This document shows, in pieces, positions 35,501 through 46,303 of a stretch of 64,000 bases of DNA. Where the stretch lies: positions 558,001 to 622,000 of the forward strand of contig JAKZZE010000012.1 in the NCBI GenBank assembly GCA_024220505.1, written 5' to 3'. A program made the translations under genes and the position numbers. How positions within the stretch are numbered: position 1 is the stretch's first letter; each line of letters starts with the position of its first letter. Under the pieces are notes generated by a model. It had not been told where the DNA came from. It saw only the letters and a program-made list of their open reading frames with translations, and did not search any database. This DNA is from Rhizopus arrhizus (lineage: Eukaryota > Mucoromycota > Mucoromycetes > Mucorales > Rhizopodaceae).

Positions 35501-36011
35501 TAGTACTGCTATTGCACCTTTTTTTTTAACCGGAAAACACTGTTACATTAGAAATGACAAACAATCAAAATGTTGGCGAAACGAAGTTGAATAATGTAAA
35601 AGATGCCTACCTTTGGTATCGCCTGCTCTTTGGCTCTTGAAATTATTATATTTAGCATAGTTAGCTTTAGTTTAGCTTAGTTTTATGTTATCATCCCTCC
35701 CAAAAAAAAAAAAAAAATTTTTTTGATTGAAAATTATGTATACTTAGCTTTAAAAATAGAGGGAAGAAAAGGAAGAAAATTATTACTATACAAAAAAGGA
35801 AAATAAAGCGTGGCTCTAAGAACATTTATAACATTATTCGACTTCGTTTCAACATTTTGAATTATACTACATGAGTTAAATTTGCTTGAAAGGTGCCGTT
35901 TTAAAATTCAGTAAAATTCGAGTGAGCTTCTCAAATTATCCACAGCTCTGTGAATATCTTCTTACTGAACTATTTTTTAAGCGCAGTTCTTTTTTTCTTT
36001 CAATTTTTGAC
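35501..36011. other. Upstream region of the Cns1/TTC4 gene
   Basis: About 500 bp. An A run followed by a T run at 35705-35723 could form a short hairpin. The 118-codon frame at 35886-36242 extends upstream of the real start at 36012 without family support. Confidence 0.4.
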
Positions 36012-37194
36012 ATGGTAGAAACAGTTGAACAAAAAATTAGTTCCCAAGAAGTTGGTCCCAAGCCTTTCAAAGGCGCATTTACAATGGATCCTGATAATTT
36101 AGACACTGAATTATCTAAGATCCCCTTATTTATGACCCAATTACCTGAAGAAGAAAATGACACTTTAAGTGCCCTTCAATCCCTTGTTTTTGATGGCACA
36201 CCTGAAGGTTTACTAATTGATGTTTATTTTTTTTGCCACTAACAACACCAAATAGAGATTGCTCAAAACTTTAAAGAGCAAGGTAATGACTGTTTCCGTG
36301 CTGGAAAAGTTAAGTATAAAGATGCCATTACTTTTTACACCAAAGCCATCGATACAGAATGCAAAGATCAAAAAATTATTGAAGCATGTTTGGTTAATCG
36401 TGCCGCATGTAATCTCGAGCTTCAAAATTATGGTCGAGTTCTTTCGGATTGCTCTAAATGTTTGGCAATCAATCCTCAAAACGTGAAGGCACTCTATCGC
36501 TCAGCTAAAGCTCTATTTGCACTTGATCGTTTAATTGAAGCTATAGATTGCTGTGATCACGCTTTAGTAGTTGATCCCGAAAACAAAGCTGTTGAAGAGG
36601 TCAAAGAAAAGGCTGTTAGCCGAAAGAATATGCAAGAAGAAAAGAAAAGACAAAAAGAGGAGAAAGAAAGAAGAGAGCGTGAAAAGAAGGATATTTTAGA
36701 GAATGCTTTTAAGGTATACGTCAGAAATGGGATATTATATAAGAGAGTCATTAGTAATATCTATTTTATAATAGGAAAAAAAAATTACTATTCAAGTAGA
36801 AGATGAAGAGATTCGAGAAAAAGCAAACATCGATTATGATTTTGAGACAAAGACAATTAACTGGCCTGTATTTTTTTTGTATCCGGAATATAAGGAAAGT
36901 GACTATATACAAAGCTTCAATGAAACGCACACTTTTCAAGATCATTTAGAAATCATGTTTGAGCAGCCAGCACCTTGGGATACGAAAAAAGAATACACGG
37001 CTAGTTCTGTTGAAGTTTTCTTTGAAGACACGAGAGGATTAAGCTCAAAATTGATTAAGATCGGCAAGAAGTTGTCACTTGGCAAGATTCTATCCCTTGA
37101 TCAATATGTTATTAAAAATGGTGTACCTTCATTCATTATTATTCCTAAAAACTCTCCTTTCAAACAAGAATTCATAGAAAAGTACAAAAAATAA
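36012..37194 (+). CDS. Cns1/TTC4-type Hsp90 co-chaperone (TPR protein)
   Basis: Exons 36012-36207, 36256-36713 and 36775-37194: 1074 nt, 357 residues, phases consistent. The acidic N-terminal region contains IPLFMTQLPEEEN, conserved in Cns1/TTC4. Three TPR repeats span about residues 68-190 (EQGNDCFRAGKVKYKDAI, LVNRAACNLELQNYGRVLSD and VKALYRSAKALFALDRLIEA); basic residues suited to bind the C-terminal EEVD of Hsp90 fall at the usual places. A charged helix with a KKRQKEEKERREREKK stretch follows, then the C-terminal wheel domain with NWPVFFLYPEYKESDYI and FIIIPKNSPFKQEF. In yeast Cns1 is essential and links Hsp90 to translation elongation factor 2. An LTR starts 44 bases after the stop, so the transcript may end inside transposon DNA. 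Confidence 0.9.
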
Positions 37195-37237
37195 AAGAAT
37201 TTGGCTTTTCAAGGTTTAATTGTTAAGAATACGTAAG

Positions 37238-37652
37238 TGATTTATCCAAGAATAGAAAGTAATAAGAGAGGACGAGACTCGATAAAGAGATTGTTTTATT
37301 TAATAAGAAAATGATACTCTATTTATACTTTTCATACACGGATAATATTTCATGTCATGGATTAATAATTAATGAGTATGATATAACTGATGACAAATAG
37401 ATAATGGTTACGTGTTCTTCCATTGTTATCTTTGTCATCATAAGCATTTATCCATAGAATACTCGTATATGATTGACTGCGATTGACTGTGATTTAGTTC
37501 CTGGATTTAATATAATTTAACCGTGCAATTACGCAGCATCTTATCCTTAATGAAGATTATCCGAATTAACCTGTAGCCTATCTATTGGATACATTTTACA
37601 TGTAGCTTATTAATACTGTTTTCATATCGAGTTATGAATGATGGATATATCA
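37238..37652 (-). mobile_element. LTR A, 415 bp, left arm of an inverted duplication
   Basis: Same family as the LTRs at 44799-45213, 49894-50308 and 48308-50799, all 415 bp. On the minus strand it has TATAAATAG then AATAAA. Right flank TCGACGCC equals the flank of the inverted LTR at 48308; left flank GTAAG does not match, so it lacks a target duplication and is part of a rearranged copy. Confidence 0.85.
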
Positions 37653-37822
37653 TCGACGCCATATTCAAGGTTTTGGTGAAGTCATTGAGCCTCTGAATAG
37701 GTTACTAAAGAAGAACATGAGGTTTGTCTGGGAATACAAACATCAGGTAGCTTACGAAAGTATCAAGAAGTCAATTATCAAAGCTGTGGAACTCAAGTAC
37801 CCGGATCCCTATGCCCGTTATA
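37653..37822 (+). repeat. Fragment of a Gypsy reverse transcriptase, inverted copy of 48138-48307
   Basis: Encodes GFGEVIEPLNRLLKKN and VWEYKHQVAYESIKK, the region after the RT palm in Ty3/Gypsy Pol. The same sequence occurs on the opposite strand at 48138-48307. The two copies point at each other across the Tc1 element. Confidence 0.85.
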
Positions 37823-37847
37823 CAGTGGGTGGACTAATTGTCCCAGT

Positions 37848-38188
37848 TGAAGTGTTTTAAGTATTCAAAAATAAGATAAAGAAGAATTAACGAGACCGAA
37901 CAATAGTTCTAAAGTCGAATACTTTTATTAAAGAAAGATTTCAAGGCTATTTATATTAGTTGAGCAAGACCTGAGATTAGATGACAAAAATAGTTACGAC
38001 CGATATGATTTGACATGTATAAGAAAAATTTTATAAACTGATGTTAATAATCAACTGTTGAGATGAAAGTGAAACTTGGCTGTTTAGGGCAGTGATAATT
38101 ATCAGGTTCTATTCTTATTCAAACTCATTTGTAAAGATTTAGTCCAGAACGATAAGACTGTATCTTATTGACATGTCAAAACATGACA
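37848..38188 (-). repeat. 3' LTR of the chromovirus
   Basis: 341 bp, TGAAGTGTTTTAAG to AACATGACA in plus-strand reading. Closely related to the solo LTR at 59696-60036 and to the split LTR at 58411-60747. Confidence 0.93.
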
Positions 38189-38612
38189 TTGCCCCCTTCC
38201 AGGTTGTAACTATCTTTTCTGGAATTAATGTGACAAGTGAAAATATGTTTGTTTAAGTGAATGTCGAAAATGAGGTTTGAGATGTCAAGATGAGCTCTAT
38301 TTGTTGTAAGAAATAGGTGCTTGGTAGGGTTAAGTCATATAACGTATAGTGGCTCTTTATATAAACATATAAAGTATAGTGTTCAAGAATGGAACAAAGC
38401 ATTTAGGCGATAATAAACCCTAAACAGGAATTTATTGCTAAAGTGATGTTTGTCTGTAAATGTGACTGCGTACAAATGTGCATATTGAAAAATATTAAGG
38501 CATGAGAAAAAAATTCATTTTTTTTACTATCCTTGTAAATATTTATAATTGCGTAATTTGCTGGTAACGTATATGTATAGTTAATGAAAGTTGGTGGAAG
38601 AAGGTCAATGTA

Positions 38613-41600
38613 TTAACGTCTGTTTCTTTTAGAGTTAGTTACACTGCGATGCACGTTTTTTCTTTTCTTGGTCGTATCTTTTTTAGAAACAAGTTGAACC
38701 TCGCGCGCTGGTTCTTGTTCACTTAGACGTGACCAATATTTTTGGATCGGTCTGTAGTCATGGAAATGACTAGCCGGTTCCCAAGTGTCATCTTCTTCTC
38801 CATAACCTTTCCATCGAACTTTATATAAGTAATTACCCGGTGATCCCTTATGGTGTAGAACTGCCTCAACATCGTATGATTCAGATTGATCAGTATTGGA
38901 TAAGGATACTTCCTGGGAAATAACCTTTATTTGCGATGGAGGTACATCTCTTGGTAAGAGTGCTCCAGTTGCATCAACCAACACATATGAACCACCTTGA
39001 GTTTTTCTTTTGACAGTGTAATTACCAACGTAGAGGGGATCACTTTTTGCAACACGGTTTACATTCTTGAGCGTGACTTGACTACCAGTGGGGATATCGG
39101 TTAGAATTCTGTGAGTTTGGTTGAACTTGTCTCGAGAAGCAGCTTGTGAAGTTTTTATTTTTTCACGAATAGCCGGTAAGACAGTGTCATTAAACTCGTT
39201 AATTCTAGTTTCTAACTGTTTCATCGTTTCAGGCGATTTAGTTTTGTCCAGCACGTTATTATAATCCTTGTTTTCATTGGGACGTCTTGCAAACATCAAT
39301 GAGAAAGGTCTAGTGCCGTGTAAAGCTGTATGCGTATTGTTGAGGGCTTCTTGGGTACTGTCAACGTACAAGTCCCAATCCTCAGTCCTGCCTTGTAATC
39401 TTTTGTGCAAAATATTTTTTGCTTTGCCAACCCATCGTTCAACTATACCGTTAGCTCGGGGATGATAAGCTGATATGAGACGATGATCAATACCGGATGA
39501 TTCAACATACAGTCTGACGAGTTCATTGACATACTCAGTACCATTATCACTTTGGATAATTTTTGGTCGACCAAAGAGCGATAAGATACTTCTTAATGCA
39601 AGTGCAATAGTGAGAGAAGATTTATCGGGCAAGGCTTTGAGTACACAATATCGTGTAAAGACGTCTACTACCAGAAGGATGTATTGATTACCTTGTACTG
39701 AAGTAGGGAAAGGTCCGGCTGTGTCGATACAGATGTGATCCCAAGGTGCATCAGCATAGATTGAGGTCAAGGGATTGTATCCGTGCTTTGCGATATTGAA
39801 TTTTTGGCAATCAGGACAACTACGTATTATTTCAAGTGCATCTTCCTTGAGCTTTGTCCAGTGAATACCATCACTATGTAAAGCTGTTACGATTGCTTGA
39901 GCTCCACGGTGTCCCTCTAAATGTGTATCCATGAGTAGCTTTTGTCTGTCTTCTGGTGCTGGGGTCATCAAATCAGCAGGCATCATCATTCTGGATGTAA
40001 GAATTGATCCGTTAGAATTGATAATTTGGGAAGTGACGATTGTTTTGATGGCTTTATTATCCCCCTCCAGCGTTTTTTCAGGTTCGAAAAGACGCGACAA
40101 AGCATCTGGTAGAATATTTTGAATACCAGGTCGATGGATGATTTTGAAGTTATAATCCAGTATAGTGTCCAGCCAATTAATCATCATAGCGTTAGCTACA
40201 GGCTGGGTGTGGAGATAAGTCAAGGCCTTGTGATCAGTGTATAAGGTGAACGGATTACCCCACAAAAATGGATGAAACTTCTTTAGTGCAAATATCACTG
40301 CTAATAGCTCACGTTTAGTAGTAGAATAATTCTTTTCAGATGTAGAAAGTGAGCGTGCCATGAAACCGATATATCGTGTCTCATTTTTGATAACTTGGTA
40401 AAGAACAGCACCAATTGAATAGTTACTAGCATCAGTAGCAACATAAAAAGGTTGTTCTAGATCTGGATGATGAAGAAGTGGCGCAGAAGACAATAATGCC
40501 TTGATCTTTTCAAAAGCTCTTTCTTGTTCAGATGTCCAAAGTTTATCAAGTTTACCTTCGAAACGTAATTTGTCCAAAGGTGCAGTGACTTCAGAAATAT
40601 TTGGCAGGTATTTTCTAAAATAATTTACCAGTCCTAAAAAGCGTTGAATCTCTTTTCCAGATGCAGGTCTAGGCCAAGTCAAAGCGTTTGTAACTTTACG
40701 AGGATCGAGTCGAGACCCTTTGGCATCAACACAGAAACCAAGCAAGTAAACAGTAGACTGCGCAAAATGACACTTGTCTGGGTTAAGGATCAAATTCACT
40801 TTAGTTAATCTCTGAATTATGTTTTGCACATGTGTGATGTGTTCCTCATAAGACTTGGAAAATATGATGATATCATCAACAAAAGCCTGTGCATAAGGTA
40901 AATCACGTAACACTATATTAATCACTCGTTGATAACGGGAAGCAATATGTTTCAAACCAAATGGACAACCTCTAAATTGGTATTGTTGACCTTCAAAAGT
41001 GAATGTGGTCTTAATACGATCAGGCTCATAGATTTGGAATCGATGAAATGCTTGTCGAAGATCAAGAGTGGTAAAGATAGTTGATCCTTGTAATCGATCG
41101 AAAATTTCTTCAATCTTTGGAATAGGATGTCTATCATTTGACACAAGAATAGAATTTAATAAGCGAGGATCAAGACAGGGTCGATGTCCTGTGAGATTAC
41201 CAAGCAAGTCTTTCTTAGGTGCCAATGTTAAAGGAGAATTCCAATCTGAATTAGGTGATGCACGTTCAATAACTTCATCCTTTAACCAAGTGTCAATACA
41301 TTCACGCATGATTGGTAGTAATTTAAAAGGAGTACGATATGGTGCACGGTAAGCAGTTTTTCCTTTAACAGTATCTAAACGTATAACTGACTCGGGTACA
41401 GTACAAAAGGAATTCTTTGGTATTAAGGCATTTTGATCAACAAATGGTTTAACAGCATTATGAAAATGAGCTTGTTGCTCAGGTGTACCGAAAGGAGCTT
41501 TGTTAGGTTCAGGTGTATCATCCGTAATCCCTTTGTCAATAACTGGTGCAAGATTAGGATGTCTGATAGCTAAGTTGGTAACAAGAATGTTCAACTTGTG

Positions 41601-43472
41601 CATTAGATCTAATCCTATTACAACTTCAGTATCCAAGGAAAGAGGAAGGACTTCAAAAGAATGGGATGTATGAATAAGATTTTTATCATTATCACCGTAA
41701 ATAACACTTAATGGAAATTTGGTTGTACCGAAACGTTTACTAACATTATCACTTGTAGCAAGTATAACGGAACCAGATACATTTCTATCAACTGCAATAT
41801 TATATTTATTAACAAATTTTGTGTCTATCGAGCTAAAAGACGAACCACTATCAACTAGGGCCATAGTGTTCACATTTTCTATAGTGATAGGTACAATTAA
41901 AGAATGGTTAGTACTTTTAAATACTTCATTCTGTTTTGTTAATTTCTTACAATCATAGTTCACTGGATAGCCCTCGTCATCTACGTCCATCAAGTTGCTA
42001 TCACCACTAGACACCTTAGAAGATGCCTGTTGTGGTCTAGCTTGAGGAGTGATGGTGAGGCTGGGCTTGTTACCATTGGATCTTGAGGTATCCAAGCGAA
42101 CAGAACGGATGGCCTTAGTTGGACCTTGATAAGGCTTGTCACGAGGACAGCGAGCAGCATGTTCTTTTGACCATGGAACGTTTTCAAAGCAACGAAAGCA
42201 ATTTTTGGCAGCAGAAACAAAAGACAAGGAAGGACTAGTTGTACCAAGGGAAGAATTTACCAAAGAAGGATTTTTGTTCAGTAGATCCTTGTATTTGTTA
42301 CATTTTTCAGTTGTATGGTTTGCAAGACCATGAATTGCGCAACGGGATTTATTTTTCAGATTTCCAACTGAAGGATGTTTCTTCATAGTACCCAGTAAGT
42401 TACTTGATGAGTTGAAGTTCTTTGGGTTGTATTTTGATGCCTCTGTTCCACTTGCTAGGAGAGACGAAGATGAAGGCTTGGAGGGGGCAGATTCTTGACG
42501 ACTTGGGTTACCCACCTCAGAACACAAGTTGGATGACAAGACCATTCTAGCTTTTGCTGCAACTTTTGTCACGGAATCTTGTTGATCTCTTCCAAGGTTT
42601 AACAAGGAGCGAGAGACCTCCTGACGTAAAAAGTTTGGCAAAGCACGCTTGTAAATGGATGCTGTCTTGATGTCATCATCCCACTTGGCAGCTCTGCGGA
42701 TCCTTTGAAAACGATCTGTGAATGCTTCGATAGATTCCGTTGATCCCATTTTAAGCGATAAGAGCTGGTCCATGTGCTCCAATTCCTGGGCTACGTCTTG
42801 TGCCGCATAGGTCTTGATTATTATTTTACGGACCTCAGACCAAGTCAAGCTACGCCCTTTTAATACTTCGTTGAACCATGATCGTTGATCCCTATTCATT
42901 TTGATGGGAACCAGGCGAGACCAACTAGCATCAACTGACAAGCCATTAGATTCAATTATTAATGAGAAAGTATCAAGCAGGTCTTCCACTGAATCATGGA
43001 TATCAGCATCTTTTCTCCAAACGTTACCACGCCACTGCCATATTGGGAGATCTGATGGGATAAGGTGGTCCAAGCGAGGATTAGGATTTCTGCTTGAGAG
43101 ATCAGCGCTAAAGGAAGTATCGCTAATAGGAGGAGGAGGAGGGACACAAAACGCTTGAGCTTCATCAAGAAATTTGATGCAGTTTTGGATATTCACTGCT
43201 CGCTCCTGTAACTTCAACAAATCTTCTTGTGTAGCACCAGCCACAACAGCACGAGCTATTTGCTGTCTAAGGTTTTCCAAAGTAACCCTTAAACCCATGA
43301 CAGCGTCCACAGAAGGGTCTTCTATTTGGGAATTTTCTAGAGTAGTGGATGCCTTTCCTGCATTGGCCATTTCTATGTCTTCATATACTTCAACGTTTTC
43401 TTGTACGTTCTTGTTAGGTATAGCATTTTGATGAAGCACAGATAATTCATAGGTTTGTTCTTTTTCTGTCAT
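38613..43472 (-). CDS. Chromovirus Gag-Pol polyprotein, 1619 residues in one frame
   Basis: A single uninterrupted frame. Gag with a coiled-coil start and a retrotransposon Gag core (WFNEVLKGRSLTWSEVRK); a Cys/His cluster near residue 427 (CFRCFE, HAARC), not a canonical CCHC knuckle. Aspartic protease VDSGSSFSS near 541. Reverse transcriptase with LDLRQAFHRFQI and FVDDIIIF near 866. RNase H VATDASNYSIGAV near 1013 with YTDHKALTYL. Integrase with a zinc-binding H-H-C-C ending CPDCQKF near 1220, catalytic residues in DTAGPFP, QSDNGTEY (about 1309) and NGIVERW. C-terminal chromodomain with YLYKVRWKGYGEEDDTWEP (about 1545-1565), expected to bind methylated histone and direct insertion to heterochromatin. 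Gag and Pol share one frame, so there is no frameshift; Gag levels must be set another way. All catalytic residues are present. Confidence 0.95.
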   Translation of the reverse strand: MTEKEQTYELSVLHQNAIPNKNVQENVEVYEDIEMANAGKASTTLENSQIEDPSVDAVMGLRVTLENLRQQIARAVVAGATQEDLLKLQERAVNIQNCIKFLDEAQAFCVPPPPPISDTSFSADLSSRNPNPRLDHLIPSDLPIWQWRGNVWRKDADIHDSVEDLLDTFSLIIESNGLSVDASWSRLVPIKMNRDQRSWFNEVLKGRSLTWSEVRKIIIKTYAAQDVAQELEHMDQLLSLKMGSTESIEAFTDRFQRIRRAAKWDDDIKTASIYKRALPNFLRQEVSRSLLNLGRDQQDSVTKVAAKARMVLSSNLCSEVGNPSRQESAPSKPSSSSLLASGTEASKYNPKNFNSSSNLLGTMKKHPSVGNLKNKSRCAIHGLANHTTEKCNKYKDLLNKNPSLVNSSLGTTSPSLSFVSAAKNCFRCFENVPWSKEHAARCPRDKPYQGPTKAIRSVRLDTSRSNGNKPSLTITPQARPQQASSKVSSGDSNLMDVDDEGYPVNYDCKKLTKQNEVFKSTNHSLIVPITIENVNTMALVDSGSSFSSIDTKFVNKYNIAVDRNVSGSVILATSDNVSKRFGTTKFPLSVIYGDNDKNLIHTSHSFEVLPLSLDTEVVIGLDLMHKLNILVTNLAIRHPNLAPVIDKGITDDTPEPNKAPFGTPEQQAHFHNAVKPFVDQNALIPKNSFCTVPESVIRLDTVKGKTAYRAPYRTPFKLLPIMRECIDTWLKDEVIERASPNSDWNSPLTLAPKKDLLGNLTGHRPCLDPRLLNSILVSNDRHPIPKIEEIFDRLQGSTIFTTLDLRQAFHRFQIYEPDRIKTTFTFEGQQYQFRGCPFGLKHIASRYQRVINIVLRDLPYAQAFVDDIIIFSKSYEEHITHVQNIIQRLTKVNLILNPDKCHFAQSTVYLLGFCVDAKGSRLDPRKVTNALTWPRPASGKEIQRFLGLVNYFRKYLPNISEVTAPLDKLRFEGKLDKLWTSEQERAFEKIKALLSSAPLLHHPDLEQPFYVATDASNYSIGAVLYQVIKNETRYIGFMARSLSTSEKNYSTTKRELLAVIFALKKFHPFLWGNPFTLYTDHKALTYLHTQPVANAMMINWLDTILDYNFKIIHRPGIQNILPDALSRLFEPEKTLEGDNKAIKTIVTSQIINSNGSILTSRMMMPADLMTPAPEDRQKLLMDTHLEGHRGAQAIVTALHSDGIHWTKLKEDALEIIRSCPDCQKFNIAKHGYNPLTSIYADAPWDHICIDTAGPFPTSVQGNQYILLVVDVFTRYCVLKALPDKSSLTIALALRSILSLFGRPKIIQSDNGTEYVNELVRLYVESSGIDHRLISAYHPRANGIVERWVGKAKNILHKRLQGRTEDWDLYVDSTQEALNNTHTALHGTRPFSLMFARRPNENKDYNNVLDKTKSPETMKQLETRINEFNDTVLPAIREKIKTSQAASRDKFNQTHRILTDIPTGSQVTLKNVNRVAKSDPLYVGNYTVKRKTQGGSYVLVDATGALLPRDVPPSQIKVISQEVSLSNTDQSESYDVEAVLHHKGSPGNYLYKVRWKGYGEEDDTWEPASHFHDYRPIQKYWSRLSEQEPAREVQLVSKKDTTKKRKNVHRSVTNSKRNRR

Positions 43473-43512
43473 GTCTTGATTATAACCAGTAGTTCAGAAT
43501 TCGTTAAAAAAA

Positions 43513-43854
43513 ATGAAGTGTTTTAAGTATTCAAAAATAAGATAAAGAAGAATTAACGAGACCGAACAATAGTTCTAAAGTCGAATACTTTTATTAAAGA
43601 AAGATTTCAAGGCTATTTATATTAGTTGAGCAAGACCTGAGATTAGATGACAAAAATAGTTACGACCGATATGATTTGACATGTATAAGAAAAATTTTAT
43701 AAACTGATGTTAATAATCAACTGTTGAGATGAAAGTGAAACTTGGCTGTTTAGGGCAGTGATAATTATCAGGTTCTATTCTTATTCAAACTCATTTGTAA
43801 AGATTTAGTCCAGAACGATAAGACTGTATCTTATTGACATGTCAAAACATGACA
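43513..43854 (-). repeat. 5' LTR of the chromovirus
   Basis: 342 bp, nearly identical to 37848-38188. On the minus strand it has TATAAATAG and AATAAAAG as likely promoter and polyadenylation elements. Confidence 0.93.
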
Positions 43855-44507
43855 CCAGTGTTTCAACATTTTTTACTTTGGACACTGTAACTCGACCAAT
43901 TCTTAGGCTATGTGGCTAGTTTTATGCTCATTAGAAAGGTCGCACGCCGTGCTACATAATATTAAAGATCCGAAGCTCGGAGATTACACAGTCCGAGTTA
44001 ATCAGCAATAGAAAAAAAACACCGCACTGGGACAATTTTTCCGCTTCCTGCTTATTTTGCAATGTGTTCTAAACATCGCCTTTTTATCAATCAGAAATCA
44101 CCGGAACTTACGTACCAGTCTTATCTATGATAATCTATGACTCTGTTTTGCCAAGTATTAAAATAAGAGACAAAAACTAAAAAAAGACAATAGTTGTGAA
44201 ACTAAAGATTATATGCTGCTTTATTAATAAAAACATTTGAGGCTATTTATACTTTTTGGATGTCTGGGTCTTTACCGCTATTTCAATTGATCGGTTAAAA
44301 GAATAATGTGGGAAGGATGGGAAGATAAAGGAAAGATAGTAGATAATCAATAGCCGCTGTCTTCTTGACGAATTAAGGGACAATGAAGTAGATAAATTAT
44401 TGATCTAACGATAATTATCGAATAAGGTTGAATTGAACTGCCGTTGTTGTAATCAGGTTCCGATATAGTCGTGGGAACGCCGATAGGGACAACAGGGCAG
44501 AGTTGGC

Positions 44508-45495
44508 TGTTGTATAATGGTAATAGTTATTAAGAAAAAGGTAGAAACAAAGATCAAGAAACAGTGTGAGTACTTTTTGAGACTGATCTTTATTTCAGTT
44601 TAAGTTAAAGTAAAAATTATTCTAATTGAAGGCAGGTATTTATATCTTATTGAGTGAGTGGCTTGATATCTTCTATTGTAAGCGTTCTTCTAATATTCAG
44701 GTACTTTAACAAGTGTCATCTAAAATTATGATTATGAAAACTTTTCATTTGTTCTTTTGTATGTCTGTCATAGATTATCTTTTATTCTGGGAATTCCTTG
44801 ATTTATCCAAGAATAGAAAGGAACAAGGGAGGACGAGACTCGATAAAGAGATTACTTTATTTAATAAGAAAATGATACTCTATTTATACTTTTCATATAC
44901 GGATAATATTTCATGTCATGGATTAATAATTAATGAGTATGATATAACTGATGACAAATAGATAATGGTTACGTGTTCCTCCATTGTTATCTTTGTCATC
45001 GTAAGCATTTATCCATAGAATACTCGTATATGATTGACTGCGATTGACTGTGATTTAGTCCCTGGATTTAATATAATTTAACCGTGCAATTACGCAGCAT
45101 CTTATCCTTGATGAAGATTATCCGAATTAACCTGTAGCCTATCTATTGGATATATTTTACATGTAGCTTATTAATACTGTTTTCATATCGAGTTATGAAT
45201 GATGGATACATCATTCCTCACTGATTTGAATAACGTTATTTTACGCGTTATTTCAATTATGTGAAAGATTAGCAATATTCCTGATATTGGATTGGATCTT
45301 GTTATTTTAGTTGATACTTCTTCTTATCAAAGAACTCTCATTAATACAAAACATATTCTAAAAGAATATGTTTAATCGGAATTGATTGTATAATCTTATT
45401 TAAATAATCTTATATTTTTATTTTATTTAATTATGATCTTGTATTAAGACTTATGTTTATCAATGTCAATTACAATCAGTTGCTGTTCTACAACA
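44508..45495 (-). mobile_element. LTR G (about 568 bp) split by LTR B, inserted in LTR E
   Basis: Plus-strand ends TGTTGTATAATGG and TTCTACAACA, TSD TTGGC at 44503-44507 and 45496-45500. On the minus strand it starts TGTTGTAGAACAGC, like the solo LTR at 11301, and shares ATCAGTCTCAAAAAGTA with it. Confidence 0.87.
44799..45213 (-). mobile_element. Solo LTR B, 415 bp, inside LTR G
   Basis: TGATTTATCCAAG to GATGGATACATCA, TSD TTCCT at 44794-44798 and 45214-45218. Almost identical to the solo LTR at 49894-50308. Confidence 0.92.
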
Positions 45496-45561
45496 TTGGC
45501 TATTGCGGAGATCTCTCGTTTATCCATGAATGTTCACTTTACTAGTTGTGTGGATACAACA

Positions 45562-46303
45562 TGTAATAAACGAAGATAAAAAGAAATAAAAAAGCACCAA
45601 AACGATAATTACTTTGAGATACTTTTTATTCTTGATTATATCCAAGTTAAAGTTGTCCTTTTTTCAATGAGGATTTAGGTGGGATATTTATATTCTTTTG
45701 AAGAATAATTCATGGGGATGATTGAGTTAAATCAATTGGTTCTTTCTTGATGTTTCATTCTGGATTGGGGCATTGCCATCATATCTTGTTCCATGGAATC
45801 TTATCTTGTATAATTATATTATAAATCATTTTTCTAAGCTACTAGTGTTGCATTTATAAATAGGCATCCATGGAATTGTTGTTTAAGACGGCACTTGTAT
45901 TTTGTTCCTGAATGGCTATTGGGTTTGAGTAAACTTGGTTACTAAATTAGTACAGAAAGATTGAAACCTAATAATGGAGACAACAGGAGCCATAAAGGTA
46001 CCAATCGGATTATTGATAAGAATATTTCTCAATCATTCGTTTAGATCAATAAAGTTACTATGCAAGAAAAACAATATTCTATTCTGACATACATAGTCTC
46101 AATGCAACTAAATACATTGGATCATAAAATAGTTTATGCAAAGACTTAATACTATAACAGGTTGGCATTATATATGCAAGACATTTATTACTCTTTATGA
46201 TATAATTCATCGTCAGATCTTTATGGTTTAACTATGCTAGTGTTGGAGATGTTTGGTTTATAGCATAATTTATTATTTTATTATGTCTACCTATAACACA
46301 ACA
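45562..46303 (-). mobile_element. LTR-like block H next to LTR E
   Basis: Starts TGTAATAAACG and ends ATAACACAACA, followed by GACTC. Layout (AAAAGTATCTCAAAGTAATT on the minus strand, then an A/T-rich promoter-like part) resembles LTR G. Its right end (AGCATAATTTATTATTTTAT) also matches, inverted, the LTR start at about 56473-56512. No own left duplication was found, so its history with LTR E is unclear. Confidence 0.5.

Larger units (their letters stand above)
37848..43854 (-). mobile_element. Complete Ty3/Gypsy chromovirus, 6.0 kb
   Basis: LTRs at 37848-38188 (341 bp) and 43513-43854 (342 bp), seen to differ by one small indel, start TGAAGTG and end ACATGACA. Target duplication CCAGT on both sides (37843-37847, 43855-43859). 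The minus strand has a purine tract (GGAAGGGGGCAA) directly before the 3' LTR at 38189. The sequence after the 5' LTR is a T run, and no standard TGG tRNA primer site was recognised. Intact ORF, perfect duplication and near-identical LTRs mean recent insertion. Confidence 0.93.
44144..45561 (-). mobile_element. LTR E (about 425 bp) split by LTR G
   Basis: Parts 44144-44507 and 45501-45561 together match, inverted, the solo LTR at 56727-57150. It carries LTR G between identical TTGGC duplications. Its own left flank is GACTC; the right flank is the next LTR-like block, beyond which GACTC recurs at 46304-46308. Confidence 0.85.

Noticed and set aside
35700..35725. A run followed by T run as a terminator
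   Set aside because: Such runs are frequent in this AT-rich DNA and RNA polymerase II does not end there by a hairpin.
38613..43472. Many plus-strand frames antisense to the chromovirus polyprotein
   Set aside because: They are shadows of the real minus-strand gene, with no motifs.
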